From: Ilex aquifolium
Taxonomy: Eukaryota > Streptophyta > Magnoliopsida > Aquifoliales > Aquifoliaceae
Direction of reading: 5' to 3'
NCBI GenBank assembly: GCA_951799425.1
Contig: OX637392.1
Span: forward strand, 40,376,593 to 40,440,592
Length of the DNA stretch: 64,000 bases
The notes beneath the pieces were generated by a model. It was not told the DNA's origin, searched no databases, and was given only the letters and a program-made list of their open reading frames with translations. Made by a program: the position numbers and the translations under genes. Position 1 is the stretch's first letter. Each line of letters starts with the position of its first letter. Below are positions 11,383-22,764 of the stretch, piece after piece.

Positions 11383-11892
11383 ATAACATAGACCATGATT
11401 CCATTACTCGAGTTAAACCCTCGATTTCTCAGTTTGTCATATACTTTTTTTCTTTTTATCATATATTCTCGCACACTTGATTCTGGATTCACTGACATTC
11501 TGAGGCTAAATTGACTGATAAGAAGTAAGAGAACTAATGAGATGAGTGATAATATTAGTTTATCGTTTGCTTTAGGTTGCTATCCATCTGTAAGAATATA
11601 GGTTAAAAAAGTGTACCAAGTATTGGATCGTTTTCTCATAAAAAAAAAAGTTTAAGGGAGGTTTAGAGAGATACCTATATAATAAATTACTTACACAGCC
11701 AAAAATGATAACATTGTCCATTTTGTAGCAGTTGTGGTGTGGTCAACTGTGTTAAATAAGAAACCAAAGTTTGAGGAAAGAGCATTGTTGTTAGAAATAT
11801 TGACCGTGCATATGTTTTTTAATAGAAGTTTTTTCAATGTATGCAGAGTTTTTTCTTAGAATATATACTTAGAAAAACATTAGTAAATATTG
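11383..11892. other. Unassigned
   Basis: AT-rich sequence between the solo LTR and a small MITE. No frame, repeat or regulatory feature was recognised. Confidence 0.3.
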
Positions 11893-12136
11893 AATGCAAC
11901 GGTGATATTATGTTAGCAATGCTGACGTGATATCACCAATCAATAACAAAACACCAAATGAGTAAGATAAACCCCACTTGAATAGTTATTTGCTTACGTG
12001 GAGGAAGAGCGTATAATTATTTGTTAACTTGGAGGGTTGGTTATTAATTTTAGTGAGGGTCATTTACTTATTTATTTTGATATTATTAGTCGGTGATACC
12101 ACGTCAGTATTGTCACGTGATATTACGGTTGTAATG
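11893..12136. mobile_element. Small inverted-repeat MITE
   Basis: The left arm (11893-11937) and right arm (12091-12136) are about 45-bp imperfect inverted repeats; the inner ends are 'GACGTGATATCACC' and its complement 'GGTGATACCACGTC'. The spacer is about 150 bp and non-coding. The arms may extend outward to about 11860 and 12160. No convincing target-site duplication was found, so the superfamily is not assigned. Confidence 0.5.
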
Positions 12137-14024
12137 AATATTTTCTCGACAAATATAGGTTGTGTACATTTTTTTTTTTGTAATTATAAGTTGAAAAGAG
12201 GGTAATTGGCACATGATAGACTCGCTTGTAACAATTATCATACTCAACATCACGACACAGTCCTGTTTTAAAGCAAATATTTACCAATAACCTTCAATTT
12301 CAATACATACAATACAGTCACCCTAAAAGTTTACGTTAATAGTTTACCAAATTTCCAAGTTTACAGTCTTAGTAAAACCGTTAAATGTGATTGGAATGGT
12401 ATCAGAGCTCGGAGTTAATGCCGTCGAAAAAGACGCTTTCTTGGACGTGGGTTTTGATTTGGAATGGTGAGAGTAAGTTCTAGAGCCTGTGTATCTTGGG
12501 CTTTCCATGAACTGAAGTTTGATTTTAGCAAACATTTTCGTCACACACTCTCTCTAGATATATTTGTTTTCCCTTTTTTTATTCGAATTCTCTCTCCTCA
12601 AATTTCGTCACAGACTCTCTCTCTCAAATGCATTACGTATATCTCTCTTATTATTCTGATCACCGGTGAATCCTCGCTGTTGGATCACCTCCTCGAAGTT
12701 CCGGCGATCATGGATGAAACAGGCTCTTTCACAAATTTATCTTTCACGAATTTCACCTATATCTCTTTCACAAATTTCACAAACACCGCAGGCCATTTTT
12801 TCCCAATTGATAATCTCCCACGATGCACTTCCATCTAATATGGTTCGTACAGTAGACCCATCACGTCAATCTACATACACATCTTTTATATGATTTTATC
12901 AAACATTTTCACCTGAATTTATGCATCCGTATGTAATGTATTTGGGAGGTTAGACTTGTATTTGTATAGTCTCTATTCAAGAAAATCATTTTATCGCTTG
13001 TGAAAAAAATAAACTCAAACAGTGAACTAAAGTTCGACTTGTGCACATGTTGAGTTTGATTTATGGTTCAAATCAAAACAACCAATTTAGGACATATCTA
13101 TATATATACTACTCTTAGAAGGCAACAACTCTGAAAAACTTTTATTTTTCATTTTTACCCTTAAAAAATACAATAATCTCATTTTAATCCGTGCAAGTTA
13201 ATTGATAGACGCCCCTCCTACTCTCTCTTTCAATTCTACTACATCGCACGTTACTTCACATCTTGAAGTATCCTTCACCAATTGAAATATCCGATGCCGC
13301 TTCAGATGAACCAACCGACATTTTCTCAAAACCATAAACCCAAACACCATTGTAATCCTTCTTCTCTTTCTCCCTACACCAGTCCACCTTTTTGGACCAA
13401 TGAACTCCCACATCTCTAGAATTCTATCCCTCACTGTTATGGCAACGATGCCTGAAACTCATAGAAAGTACAATCGACGAAAACTCCCCTTCAGTGCGAG
13501 CCTCTGATGTGTCCTCAAGGGGACTCTCATCCACCGGCGATACTCTCAATCACCCTCACTGGATCACTCGAATTCAGGTACAACATATAATTCCATGAAT
13601 TTTTTAATATTATTGTATTTATGTTTGTCTACCGAATCGTCATCTTTGGCCATTTCATACGCACACACATTGGCTCACACCTTCAATTCTCTCTCTTTCT
13701 ACTGCATGTCACTTCACCCCCTCAAACCTCTCTCTCGGAAATAGTTAGCTCTCACTGTCGACCCAAATTCAAAAGCTATGGGGAGAGTCTTGGAATCACA
13801 TCCAATGAGAAGAATTATGTATGCTTAATTGTCATTCTGATTTGGAATAGTAATTTGGTCATTTATGTTTTGGCAGTTGCATTCTTCTTTGTTTCTAGCA
13901 TTTGATTTCGGTTATTTGGTGTTAATTCGAATGGCCCTCGGCCTATTTTGTTAATGGTTTTGTGTTTCTCTCCCCTCTTTTACTCTTTTCATTGCTCCAT
14001 TAGAATGTTAAGCTAGGTGGGACT

Positions 14025-14076
<52 letters not shown>

Positions 14077-15638
14077 GTTTTATTTTGATATGGTGCAGGA
14101 GAAAAACACAGGTTATTTGGGATGGAGGAGATTTGGTTTCATAATTTTTGCCTCTCTTTTTGGGTAAAGGTCTTTTTAGATTAAAACTCTTATAAATAAG
14201 ATCTATTTACTAAATTTTTTATCTCCACCAATTTTCTTTGACAACATAACAGCTAACCTCAACCTCCAACCTACAACCTATGAGGGTTTGTCCGAATTAA
14301 CCATGTTTCTAGTGAATTCTTCGAATCTTCTCACTCATGCCACCATATGTGCCTACATTTATATTCTATACAAATTTATCTGTATTTTATTGGTCTTGAT
14401 TTTCTTGTCCATAGTTTAAGCGACTAAGGTGAATGCACGAAAAAGGAAGCTTCGTCAATTGCTCCAGTATAGATGTTGAATTAAATTTTTATACAAAGTG
14501 AATCAAAGCTATTGATCTATTTTTGAATCGATCCATCAAAGGTATATGTTTAATCTCAAATTTGAATAGATGGTTAAGCTGTTTAGATTATAATTATATG
14601 AGATTGTAATCTACTGAAAGTGGTGGCAGTGAGAATTTTATATAATGGTGATGCAATCTTACGGCTCAGCACAAGGTATATCTAATTTCCTCTCTACCTA
14701 TCTTCTTGTGTTGATAACACTGTAGAGAAGCACACACGGACCCATCATCTAACGTGCTATTGATGCAATATAGGGTTGTGCCTTCTTTCTTTTTTTCTTT
14801 TTTTTTGGGTTCTTGTGAGGTGGCAGTTAAAACCTATAGTCAATATTAACTTAAAATTTTTTAAAACAACTAAGCTTAATGCAGAAAGAATCTTTAAAAC
14901 ATGATCCAAATTTCAATGAATCGAAAACTTGATTTTGGTCAACTGAAATGAACAAGACAAACCCTCGGCATGGGTCCGTCCAAATCGCAAGACTAAAGTA
15001 TCAAAGGGGTAAGGATATTTTATTTTGGCATTTTTATAGGACTCGTATATTTGGCTGATCAACTTCTCACCCGTTTTATGTATTGGGAGTTATGGAACTC
15101 CAAGAGCTGTAGAACAATTATGTTTCCTCAAGTTGGCAGTAACTTCAATGAGACACCAATGTATTTTGAGTTGTATGGAACTTAATTGCATTTAAAAACT
15201 ACAACATTTAACTTCATCACACAATTAATAGTTGGATTACTGCATATTGTTTGGACTAATAAAAAGTTATTACAAGTCTACAATAGAGTATTATTGCCTT
15301 TTTTCAAAAAAAAGAAAAAATCAAGGATAGTTTTTTGGTGTTGGCTGATATATTCTTGGAATCCGTACCATCTGAAACACGTTAAAGGAGATTAATTAAG
15401 CACCTTGAAGATGAACCATCATCTTCTAAATCAGGCTAAAACAGTCTTACCGCTAGAATGTGGGATTTCACATCTCTTTTTATGAATTCACACAACGCAG
15501 AAATTTTTTTTTTTTTTTGGACTAATTTACCCAAAATCAACAGTAGATCAAAGGAGATTTCAGAACATCAATAAACTCAAGCCCACACACAACCTGCAAA
15601 AACATGTAGATATTTATTGACAGCTTCATATGATACTA
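12137..15638. other. Unassigned region with a primer-binding-site-like motif and a CT microsatellite
   Basis: No complete gene was recognised in 3.5 kb. TGGTATCAGAGCTC at 12399-12412 matches the tRNA-iMet primer binding site of plant LTR retroelements, but no LTR ending in CA precedes it and no gag follows. Pyrimidine-rich leader-like stretches (12540-12620, 13180-13440) and a CT microsatellite (about 14027-14070) are present. Short frames here show no recognisable domain. Confidence 0.35.
14027..14070. repeat. (CT)n microsatellite
   Basis: About 22 uninterrupted CT dinucleotides. No coding context was recognised. CT tracts are common in plant 5' UTRs, but no linked gene could be identified. 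Confidence 0.9.
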
Positions 15639-15791
15639 GGGGCTAGTTTGTTTCAAGGATAGGAGTGGTATAATAGGGTGGGATTAGGAAAATAGTATGT
15701 GAAGCTCATCTTATATCTTGTTTGTTTGACAATTTTCGTTCAGTATTATTTTTCAGGTCATAGTACCGACCCGGTATGAACAGTAACTTAA

Positions 15792-16324
15792 GGGCTCGTT
15801 TGGTTGTCGTATTAGAAATTGATGGATTAAATAAAATAATCCGGCCTAATACAATACAGAAGGACAAAATACAAGACTAAATAGGGTATTATAATAATAC
15901 GTTATTTTATCTAGTGTTTTGTAATACACAACATAAACGTTGGATATTAATTATTTAATTCAATCGGTTGTTTGGTTAAGGAATTATTTTATCGTATTAA
16001 TATTGAATTAACAAAGATACCCTCAATCAGTGTTTGTTACATTGATGACAGTTTGATTTTATCAGTTGGAGGGTTATAATGGTAAATGTGTAAAATAATA
16101 CGTTTGAGTTGGATTATAATACCACCTCTTTTGGTGGTATTAAAATACCTCCATAATACAGGACTAACGTATAAAAAATATACGATAAGTATACGATTAG
16201 TATACGTTTTTGAAATTAATACATTATCAAATTTGCTTACTAAACAAAGTATTAGGTCCGATTAAATTAAAAATAGTGCAATCCAATATTTAATCCCCTC
16301 ATAATACGTCTACCAAACGAGTCA
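15792..16324. mobile_element. Tourist-like MITE (533 bp)
   Basis: The left end GGGCTCGTTTGGTTGTCG and the complement of the right end, TGACTCGTTTGGTAGACG, are terminal inverted repeats continuing into a shared CGTATTA. TAA flanks both sides (15789-15791 and 16325-16327), the usual Harbinger target duplication. The interior is non-coding and AT-rich. It appears to have inserted into the outer element at 15639-22761. Confidence 0.7.
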
Positions 16325-16464
16325 TAAATACCTTATATATGGTACTAAGCAATACCACCTACCCGGTGGTATTATATTCTTGGTACAAATGAAAGGGCAG
16401 TATAATAGAGTAAAAAGACACAAATGCCCTCCTATGTGAAGAGTTCACATATAAAAAAAAAATT

Positions 16465-16845
16465 TGAATTTTTTCCTTATATTATGTTTAAGTGTACAGT
16501 GTTAACGGTTTTTTTTTAATTTTTTTAAAAAAAATTATTTTGAATTTTTTCCTTTTATTATGTTTAAGCGTACGATGTCATCGGTTTTTTTTTAATTTTT
16601 TTTTAAAAATTATTTTGAATTTTTTTTCCTGTATTATGTTTAAGCGTACGATGTCAATGGTTTTTTTTTATTTTTTTTTAAAAAAAATTATTTTGAATTT
16701 TTTTCTTGTATTATGTTTAAGCGTACGGTGTTACTGGTTTTTTTTAAAATTTTTTAAAAAATTTTTTTTTGAATTTTTTCCTTATATTATATTTAAGCGT
16801 ATAGTGTCACCGGTATTTGTTTTTTCTTTAAAATTATTTTGAATG
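16465..16845. repeat. Five-copy tandem repeat, about 76-bp unit
   Basis: Units start at 16465, 16541, 16616, 16694 and 16770, giving spacings of 76, 75, 78 and 76 bp. Each holds 'tgaattttttcc', 'attatgtttaagcgtac', a short variable piece ending 'ggtttttttt', and 'aaaattatttt'. The 116-codon plus-strand frame across it is low complexity and not a plausible gene. It lies about 100 bp before the 5' LTR of the young copia element. Confidence 0.8.
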
Positions 16846-16949
16846 GAATGGATGATGTTAAGGGTAAAATGGTATATATGTTATATAAGATGTGATAGAA
16901 TAGATGGTTGTTTGTGAGACCCACTATAGTATTTATTGAATAAACAAAC

Positions 16950-17499
16950 TGTTATAAATAGTTAGTTAGTTAGTAATGTAAAGCTATCCCACATTGGAAA
17001 AGTTGAAAGGGAGTATAAGAGTTTAAAAGAAGGAATACACCAAATTCAATTAGTTTGGATGGTGGGAAGATTTGGAGGGAAGCTCCAAATATTTCAAATC
17101 AATGGACCTTGATTAGGCTTTAAATAAAATAATATTTAAAGTCAAAAGATTGGCACTTGATTAATAATTAAACGTTTTGTAAATTAAATGTTTTATATTA
17201 ATTAAGCAGTTATTTAATTGCTATATGTCCCTTGACCCAAGAGGTGTGTCTCTTCTTTGCATCTCTAAAGTATTATAAATACTTGTAGAAATCTTTCAAT
17301 AAATATACACAAGAAAACGTTTCTCTATTTAGTTATTGGGAGAATTTTAGAGTTTGCTATCTAAAATTCTATTTGGCTTTGTTAATCCTAGAGGAATCTG
17401 CCACAAACCTAGCAGCAACATAGTGGGGGCATAATTTCCTTAAGGAGAGTGAATACACGATCAAAGCCTTCTAATCTGTTGTAATTATTTTTTCTAACA
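16950..17499 (+). repeat. 5' LTR of the young copia element
   Basis: Begins TGTTATAAATAG and ends TTTTTTCTAACA. A TATA-like 'attataaatac' at about 17271-17281 probably drives transcription toward gag. The only differences from the 3' LTR are single bases near 17213, 17260 and 17335. Confidence 0.92.
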
Positions 17500-17521
17500 A
17501 TCTTAAGGAAATTAGACAACA

Positions 17522-18877
17522 ATGGAGGCTACTGGTTCGAATTCTGTTTTCAAGTTCAATCCCGAAGTATTCAAGTTGGATCGTTTTGATGGAATGAACT
17601 TCACGCGCTGGAAGGATAAATTATTTTTCTTGCTTACTGAATTGGGTGTTGCGTATCTGCTAAGTGGAAATCTTTCAACTATTCCTGAACCATCTGACAA
17701 AGATGATGAAGAAACTATAGCAACCCGCAAGAAACGCATGGAAGATGAAGTTCGCTGCAGAGGTTATATTTTGAATTCACTGTCTGATCGATTGTACGAT
17801 CTGTTTCATTCAATCAAATCCCCACAAGAAATCTGGAGTGCCCTGGAAAAGAAATATACATCTGTCAAGCAAGGTACGGACAGATTTCTCGGTATGAAAT
17901 TTTTTGAATTCAAAATGTTTGATAATAAATCTGTCATGGAACAAGTAGATGAATTGTTTGTCCTAGTATCTAGACTCAAGGATTTTAAAATAGAAGTGTC
18001 TGAACAACTTCAAGTGGCTGCGGTAATTGCAAAATTGCCTACTACTTGGAATGATTATCGAAAGAAATTGTTGCACACTTCTGAAGATTTTACCATAGAC
18101 CAACTCATGAAGCATATTCGAATAGAAGAAGAAAATCGCAGTCGTGAGAATAAAAATGCTTCAGAGTTTGGTTCTAAAGTAAACTATATTGAGTCTAATA
18201 CAAGGAAATCAACAAAGACTGGTAATACTTCTGGAAATAAAAGGAAGTATGTTGAATCTTCAAGTAATAATTCTGTCAACACAAAGAAGAACAAGACATG
18301 TTTTTTCTGTGGCAAGAATGGCCATTTCAAGAAAGAGTGCAGGTTCTATAAGAAATTGAAGACAGAGGCAAACGCTGGACAAATGAAGGCCAATATTGTT
18401 GAACGTCCTCCAAGTCCTTCTGAAATTATAGCTATGGTTGCTAAACTTAAAATCAGCATGATTACAGAATGCAACATGGCAACAACTGACAAGACTGCAG
18501 ATTGGTGGTATGATTCCGGTGCGACAGTGCATGTTTGTAATGACAAAAATCTGTTCAAGAACTATGAAGTTGCAGCAAAGGATGAAAGTGTTCTGATGGG
18601 GAATCATGATACTGCCAAGGTGCATGGAAAAGGGACTGTTGAACTGCAGTTTACCTCTGGAAAGAAACTGATCTTAATGAATGTATTTCATGTTCCTGAT
18701 GTGAGAAAGAATCTGATATCTGCAAGTTTGTTGTGCAAGAAAGGCTTGAAGGTTGTCTTAGAGGCAGAAAAAATTATATTTTCTAAGAATGGTGTCTTTG
18801 TTGGACAAGGGTATTCATGTGATGGCATGTTTAAGTTGAGCATTAATAAAGTTGAAGTTTCTGTTTATATTCGATGA
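17522..18877 (+). CDS. Copia gag and aspartic protease (451 aa)
   Basis: ATG at 17522 lies 22 nt after the 5' LTR. Residues about 15-220 match copia gag (UBN2-type; '[17 protein letters not shown]', '[18 protein letters not shown]'), which forms the virus-like particle. A CCHC zinc knuckle, [14 protein letters not shown], sits near residue 260. The protease motif '[12 protein letters not shown]' is at about residue 325, with the family Asp-Ser-Gly triad. The frame stops at 18877 right after the protease. The integrase continues in the +1 frame from about 18852, so the usual single copia polyprotein is split here. Confidence 0.9.
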   Translation: MEATGSNSVFKFNPEVFKLDRFDGMNFTRWKDKLFFLLTELGVAYLLSGNLSTIPEPSDKDDEETIATRKKRMEDEVRCRGYILNSLSDRLYDLFHSIKSPQEIWSALEKKYTSVKQGTDRFLGMKFFEFKMFDNKSVMEQVDELFVLVSRLKDFKIEVSEQLQVAAVIAKLPTTWNDYRKKLLHTSEDFTIDQLMKHIRIEEENRSRENKNASEFGSKVNYIESNTRKSTKTGNTSGNKRKYVESSSNNSVNTKKNKTCFFCGKNGHFKKECRFYKKLKTEANAGQMKANIVERPPSPSEIIAMVAKLKISMITECNMATTDKTADWWYDSGATVHVCNDKNLFKNYEVAAKDESVLMGNHDTAKVHGKGTVELQFTSGKKLILMNVFHVPDVRKNLISASLLCKKGLKVVLEAEKIIFSKNGVFVGQGYSCDGMFKLSINKVEVSVYIR

Positions 18878-21545
18878 GTCTCCTTTTAATTTATGGCATG
18901 CTCGTTTATCACATGTTAATTATGGATCAATGAGGTATATGTCGAAGCATGGTTTAATTCCATGTACAACTAAAAGTTTTGGAAAATGTGAAATATGCAT
19001 ACAAGCAAAAATGACTAAGAAACCTTTTCCAAAGAATGAAAGAACAACTGAAACACTTGAACTTGTGCATTCTGATATATGTGAATTAAATGGTCATTTA
19101 ACTAGAGGAGAAAATAGATATTTTATTACTTTCATTGATGATCATTCTAGGTTTACTCATGTTTATTTACTGAGAACAAAAGACCAAGCATTTGATATGT
19201 TTAAATGTTATAAAACCTTGGTTGAAAATCAATTGGAAAAGAAAATTAAAATCCTACGAAGTGATCGAGGTGGTGAATATTTTCCAATTGAATTTACTGT
19301 TTTTTGTGAAGAAAATGGCTTGATACATCAAACGAGTGCACCTTACACTCCACAACAAAATGGTTTGGCTGAAAGAAAGAATAGAACATTGGTAGATATG
19401 ATCAATGCTATGCTTATGCATGCTAAACTACCAACAAATCTATGGGGAGAAGCTTTATTAACAGGTTGCCATGTGCACAATAGAATACCCTCAAAGAAAA
19501 CAAAAACTTCTCCATATGAAATATGGAAAGGAAGAAGGCCAAACTTAAGCTATTTGAGAGTATGGGGTTGTATAGCCTATTATAGAGTTCCAGATCCTAA
19601 AAGAACCAAATTAGGACCTAGAGCTCTTAAGAGTGTTTTTGTGGGTTATGCTGAAAATTCAAAAGCATATAGATTGTTGGATATAGACTCGAATGTTATC
19701 ATAGAGTCAAGAGACGTTGAATTTTTAGAAACAAGTTTTCTTGGAAATTCAAATGTCAATGAACAATCGAATAGAGGAAATGTTGAACCTCTAATTACAC
19801 AAGACGTTAATATGGATCAGAGTTCTTCATTAAATAATAAACGGAAACAAGTTGAACCTCCTAGTGAACCTAGGAGAAGTCAAAGGGTAAGAAAAGAGAA
19901 GAACTTGGATTCTGATTTTATTTCTTCACAAGCAATAGTCTTTTTGGTTGAAGGAAGTAGAGATGAGATTTTAAATAAGATACCCATTGTTATGCATTTA
20001 GAAGAAGATCCTAAAACTTATAGTGATGCAATGGCATCAAGAGATTCCAGTTTTTGGAAGGAAGCAATAAATGATGAAATGGATTCACTTATATCAAATG
20101 GAACATGGGTATTGGTTGACTTACCACCTAGCTGTAAACCAATTGGATGTAAATGGGTGTTTAGGAGAAAATATAATACTAATGGTTCTCTACAAACCTT
20201 CAAAGCAAGACTAGTGGCAAAAAGTTTTAGACAAAAAGAAGGAGTTGATTATTTTGACACATATGCTCCGGTGGCTAGAATTACTTCAATAAGAGTGTTG
20301 TTTGCTTTAGCATCAATATATGATTTATACATCCATCAAATGGATGTAAAAACAGCATTCTTAAATGGTGATCTTGATGAGGAAGTTTACATGGAACAAC
20401 CTGAAGGATTTGTACTTCCTGGTAATGAAAAGAAGGTTTGCAAATTGGTGAAATCCTTGTATGGATTAAAACATGCTCCTAAACAGTGGCATGAGAAATT
20501 TGATAGTGTCATATTATCTCATGGTTTTAATCATAATGGAGCAGATAGATGCGTTTACTCCAAGTTTACTAAAGACTATGGTGTAATAGTTTGTCTCTAT
20601 GTTGATGACATGTTAATCATAGGAACCAATTTGCAAGGAATAAATGATACTAAGAGATACTTGACTTCTCAATTTAGAATGAAAGATTTGGGAGAAGTCA
20701 ATACTATCTTAGGGATTAAAGTTAAGAAACATAGTGGGGGTTTTGCTTTGTGCCAATCTCATTACATTGATAAGATTCTCTCCAAGTTTAACCACTTGAG
20801 AATTAAAGAAGCTAATACCCCATTTGATGTTTCCAACAAGTTGGCAGAAAATTCGGGTAGATATGTTAGTCAATTAGACTATGCAAGTGCAATTGGTAGT
20901 TTAATGTATGCTATGCATTGCACTAGACCAGATATTGCCTTTTCAGTATGCAAACTTTCAAGATATACAAGTAATCCTAGTACCGAACATTGGAGGGCTA
21001 TTGGAAGAGTTCTCGGTTATATTAAAAGGACAAAGTCATTTGCCTTGTTTTATAACAAATTCCCTTCGGTACTAGAAGGCTATACTGATGCTAGTTGGAT
21101 AACTAGTATCAATGATAACAAATCAACGTCTGGTTGGATTTTCACTTTAGGTGGAGGAGCTATATCATGGGCTTCTAAGAAACAGACGTGTATTACTCAT
21201 TCCACAATGGAATCTGAATTTATTGCGTTGGCAGCGGCAGGTAAAGAGGCGGAATGGCTGAGAAATTTATTGTTAGATATAAAGTTGTGGCCACAACCTA
21301 TGCCAGCAGTCTCTTTGCACTGTGACAGTCAAGCAACTATGTCTAGGGCTTTTAGCAAGATTTATAATGGTAAATCTAGACATATTGCTTTAAGACATGA
21401 ATATATTAGACAACTACTTTCTAATGGTATAATCACAGTTGTCTATGTCAGGTCTGGTAAAAACTTGGCTGATCCATTAACTAAAGGACTCTCGAGAGAT
21501 TTGATTAAAAGCACTACGAGTGCAATGGGTCTTAAACTATTCTAA
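18852..21545 (+). CDS. Copia pol: integrase, reverse transcriptase, RNase H (about 897 aa)
   Basis: The frame opens at a TTG, so it is not an independent start; it is the downstream part of the polyprotein. An HHCC zinc-binding region ('[10 protein letters not shown]', '[13 protein letters not shown]') is followed by the DDE integrase core ('FIDDHSRF', 'SDRGGEYF', '[13 protein letters not shown]'). Reverse transcriptase holds '[13 protein letters not shown]' and the active site 'LYVDDML', and RNase H holds 'GYTDASW' and '[10 protein letters not shown]'. All catalytic motifs are present and the frame is open to its end. Only the +1 offset relative to gag-protease stands between this copy and an intact coding set. 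Confidence 0.92.
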   Translation: MKFLFIFDESPFNLWHARLSHVNYGSMRYMSKHGLIPCTTKSFGKCEICIQAKMTKKPFPKNERTTETLELVHSDICELNGHLTRGENRYFITFIDDHSRFTHVYLLRTKDQAFDMFKCYKTLVENQLEKKIKILRSDRGGEYFPIEFTVFCEENGLIHQTSAPYTPQQNGLAERKNRTLVDMINAMLMHAKLPTNLWGEALLTGCHVHNRIPSKKTKTSPYEIWKGRRPNLSYLRVWGCIAYYRVPDPKRTKLGPRALKSVFVGYAENSKAYRLLDIDSNVIIESRDVEFLETSFLGNSNVNEQSNRGNVEPLITQDVNMDQSSSLNNKRKQVEPPSEPRRSQRVRKEKNLDSDFISSQAIVFLVEGSRDEILNKIPIVMHLEEDPKTYSDAMASRDSSFWKEAINDEMDSLISNGTWVLVDLPPSCKPIGCKWVFRRKYNTNGSLQTFKARLVAKSFRQKEGVDYFDTYAPVARITSIRVLFALASIYDLYIHQMDVKTAFLNGDLDEEVYMEQPEGFVLPGNEKKVCKLVKSLYGLKHAPKQWHEKFDSVILSHGFNHNGADRCVYSKFTKDYGVIVCLYVDDMLIIGTNLQGINDTKRYLTSQFRMKDLGEVNTILGIKVKKHSGGFALCQSHYIDKILSKFNHLRIKEANTPFDVSNKLAENSGRYVSQLDYASAIGSLMYAMHCTRPDIAFSVCKLSRYTSNPSTEHWRAIGRVLGYIKRTKSFALFYNKFPSVLEGYTDASWITSINDNKSTSGWIFTLGGGAISWASKKQTCITHSTMESEFIALAAAGKEAEWLRNLLLDIKLWPQPMPAVSLHCDSQATMSRAFSKIYNGKSRHIALRHEYIRQLLSNGIITVVYVRSGKNLADPLTKGLSRDLIKSTTSAMGLKLF

Positions 21546-22093
21546 ATCTGTCACTAACAATGGAAACCCTACCTTTCTTGTTGCTTAGCAATTTTAAAGG
21601 TTTAAGTGGTAATAACAAGTTATTAGTGATTGATAGCAAGCACAAGATTTTATATATAGTGCTTATGAAAAAAAGAGATTGAATATTAATTATTCTTAAT
21701 GAAGACTTTGTGTTCGGTTTTATGAACAAGAAAGTTCAAAATTTTGAAACTTTAACAGTTCTTCACCTATGTGAACGCAAGAAGTGGTGCCGCTTCTATC
21801 AAGAGTTTGAAAATAAAATTTTTGTAAGTGTTCATGAAACTAGGAGGTAGCACAAGGCCATAATACGGTGCTAAAGCTCACGGTGAACACATTTAGAGAA
21901 ACTTGTAAGTTTATGTGTGTGACATTTCCGATCTTGTTGTATAAAATTAAGGTTTAATAAATTCAAATAACCATTGATTTTGACAAGATTTTGAGATGTT
22001 TATACTAATAGCAGGTTTAAGTCGAAAGACACCTTCTATAGGCATAAACTTTAGTTGATTTTGATTACTTACATTACTATCTAAGTGGGAGAT
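21546..22093 (+). other. Long 3' untranslated region of the young copia element
   Basis: The stretch of 548 bp between the RNase H stop and the 3' LTR has no coding frame in sense. It ends with the polypurine tract 'aagtgggaga'. Segments such as 'gaacgcaagaagtggtgccg' could form local hairpins. This is longer than usual for copia, where the stop codon normally lies close to the purine tract. Confidence 0.6.
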
Positions 22094-22643
22094 TGTTATA
22101 AATAGTTAGTTAGTTAGTAATGTAAAGCTATCCCACATTGGAAAAGTTGAAAGGGAGTATAAGAGTTTAAAAGAAGGAATACACCAAATTCAATTAGTTT
22201 GGATGGTGGGAAGATTTGGAGGGAAGCTCCAAATATTTCAAATCAATGGACCTTGATTAGGCTTTAAATAAAATAATATTTAAAGTCAAAAGATTGGCAC
22301 TTGATTAATAATTAAACGTTTTGTAAATTAAATGTTTTATATTAATTAAGCAATTATTTAATTGCTATATGTCCCTTGACCCAAGAGGTGTGTCTCTTCT
22401 TTTCATCTCTAAAGTATTATAAATACTTGTAGAAATCTTTCAATAAATATACACAAGAAAACGTTTCTCTATTTAGTTCTTGGGAGAATTTTAGAGTTTG
22501 CTATCTAAAATTCTATTTGGCTTTGTTAATCCTAGAGGAATCTGCCACAAACCTAGCAGCAACATAGTGGGGGCATAATTTCCTTAAGGAGAGTGAATAC
22601 ACGATCAAAGCCTTCTAATCTGTTGTAATTATTTTTTCTAACA
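22094..22643 (+). repeat. 3' LTR of the young copia element
   Basis: Same 550-bp length and the same ends as the 5' LTR, with 3 substitutions. It is followed by the duplicated CAAAC at 22644-22648. Confidence 0.92.
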
Positions 22644-22764
22644 CAAACATGGAATGTGATTGGAATAATTTTTATTACTGGTACTCATATCCATTGATAT
22701 TGGAAATGTAAGGAATATATTTCAAATACCAGACTTATATAATAGTTGAAACAAACATGCCCTA

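Larger units (their letters stand above)
16950..22643 (+). mobile_element. Young full-length Ty1/copia retrotransposon
   Basis: The element has two 550-bp LTRs (16950-17499 and 22094-22643), a CAAAC duplication on both flanks (16945-16949 and 22644-22648), gag-protease and pol frames, and a purine tract 'aagtgggaga' just before the 3' LTR. The LTRs differ at only 3 positions (0.55%), so insertion is recent. Two oddities stand out. The leader between LTR and gag ATG is only 22 nt with no TGGTATCAGAGC primer site. Protease and integrase are in different frames. It lies inside the element at 15639-22761. Confidence 0.92.
15639..22761. mobile_element. Outer Harbinger/Tourist-like element interrupted by later insertions
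   Basis: The left end 'GGGGCTAGTTTGTTTCAA' (15639) and the complement of the right end, 'GGCATGTTTGTTTCAA' (22761), form imperfect terminal inverted repeats. CTA flanks both ends (15636-15638 and 22762-22764), compatible with the 3-bp duplication of the PIF/Harbinger superfamily. Removing the inner MITE and the copia element with their duplications leaves about 890 bp of non-coding sequence. The pairing rests on a 16-18 bp repeat and a 3-bp duplication, so it is moderately supported. Confidence 0.5.

Noticed and set aside
12399-12412. TGGTATCAGAGCTC as the start of a further LTR retroelement
   Set aside because: No LTR ending in CA lies just upstream and no gag follows, so it is reported only as a motif.
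13198-13905. Possible host exons with pyrimidine-rich leaders
   Set aside because: Short frames carry no recognisable protein similarity and splice sites could not be linked into a gene.
16492-16842. 116-codon plus-strand frame
   Set aside because: It is the translation of a 76-bp T-rich tandem repeat and repeats the same low-complexity phrase.
21532-21729. Minus-strand frame in the 3' untranslated region of the young copia element as an antisense gene
   Set aside because: 65 codons, no domain, no promoter; consistent with chance in AT-rich DNA.
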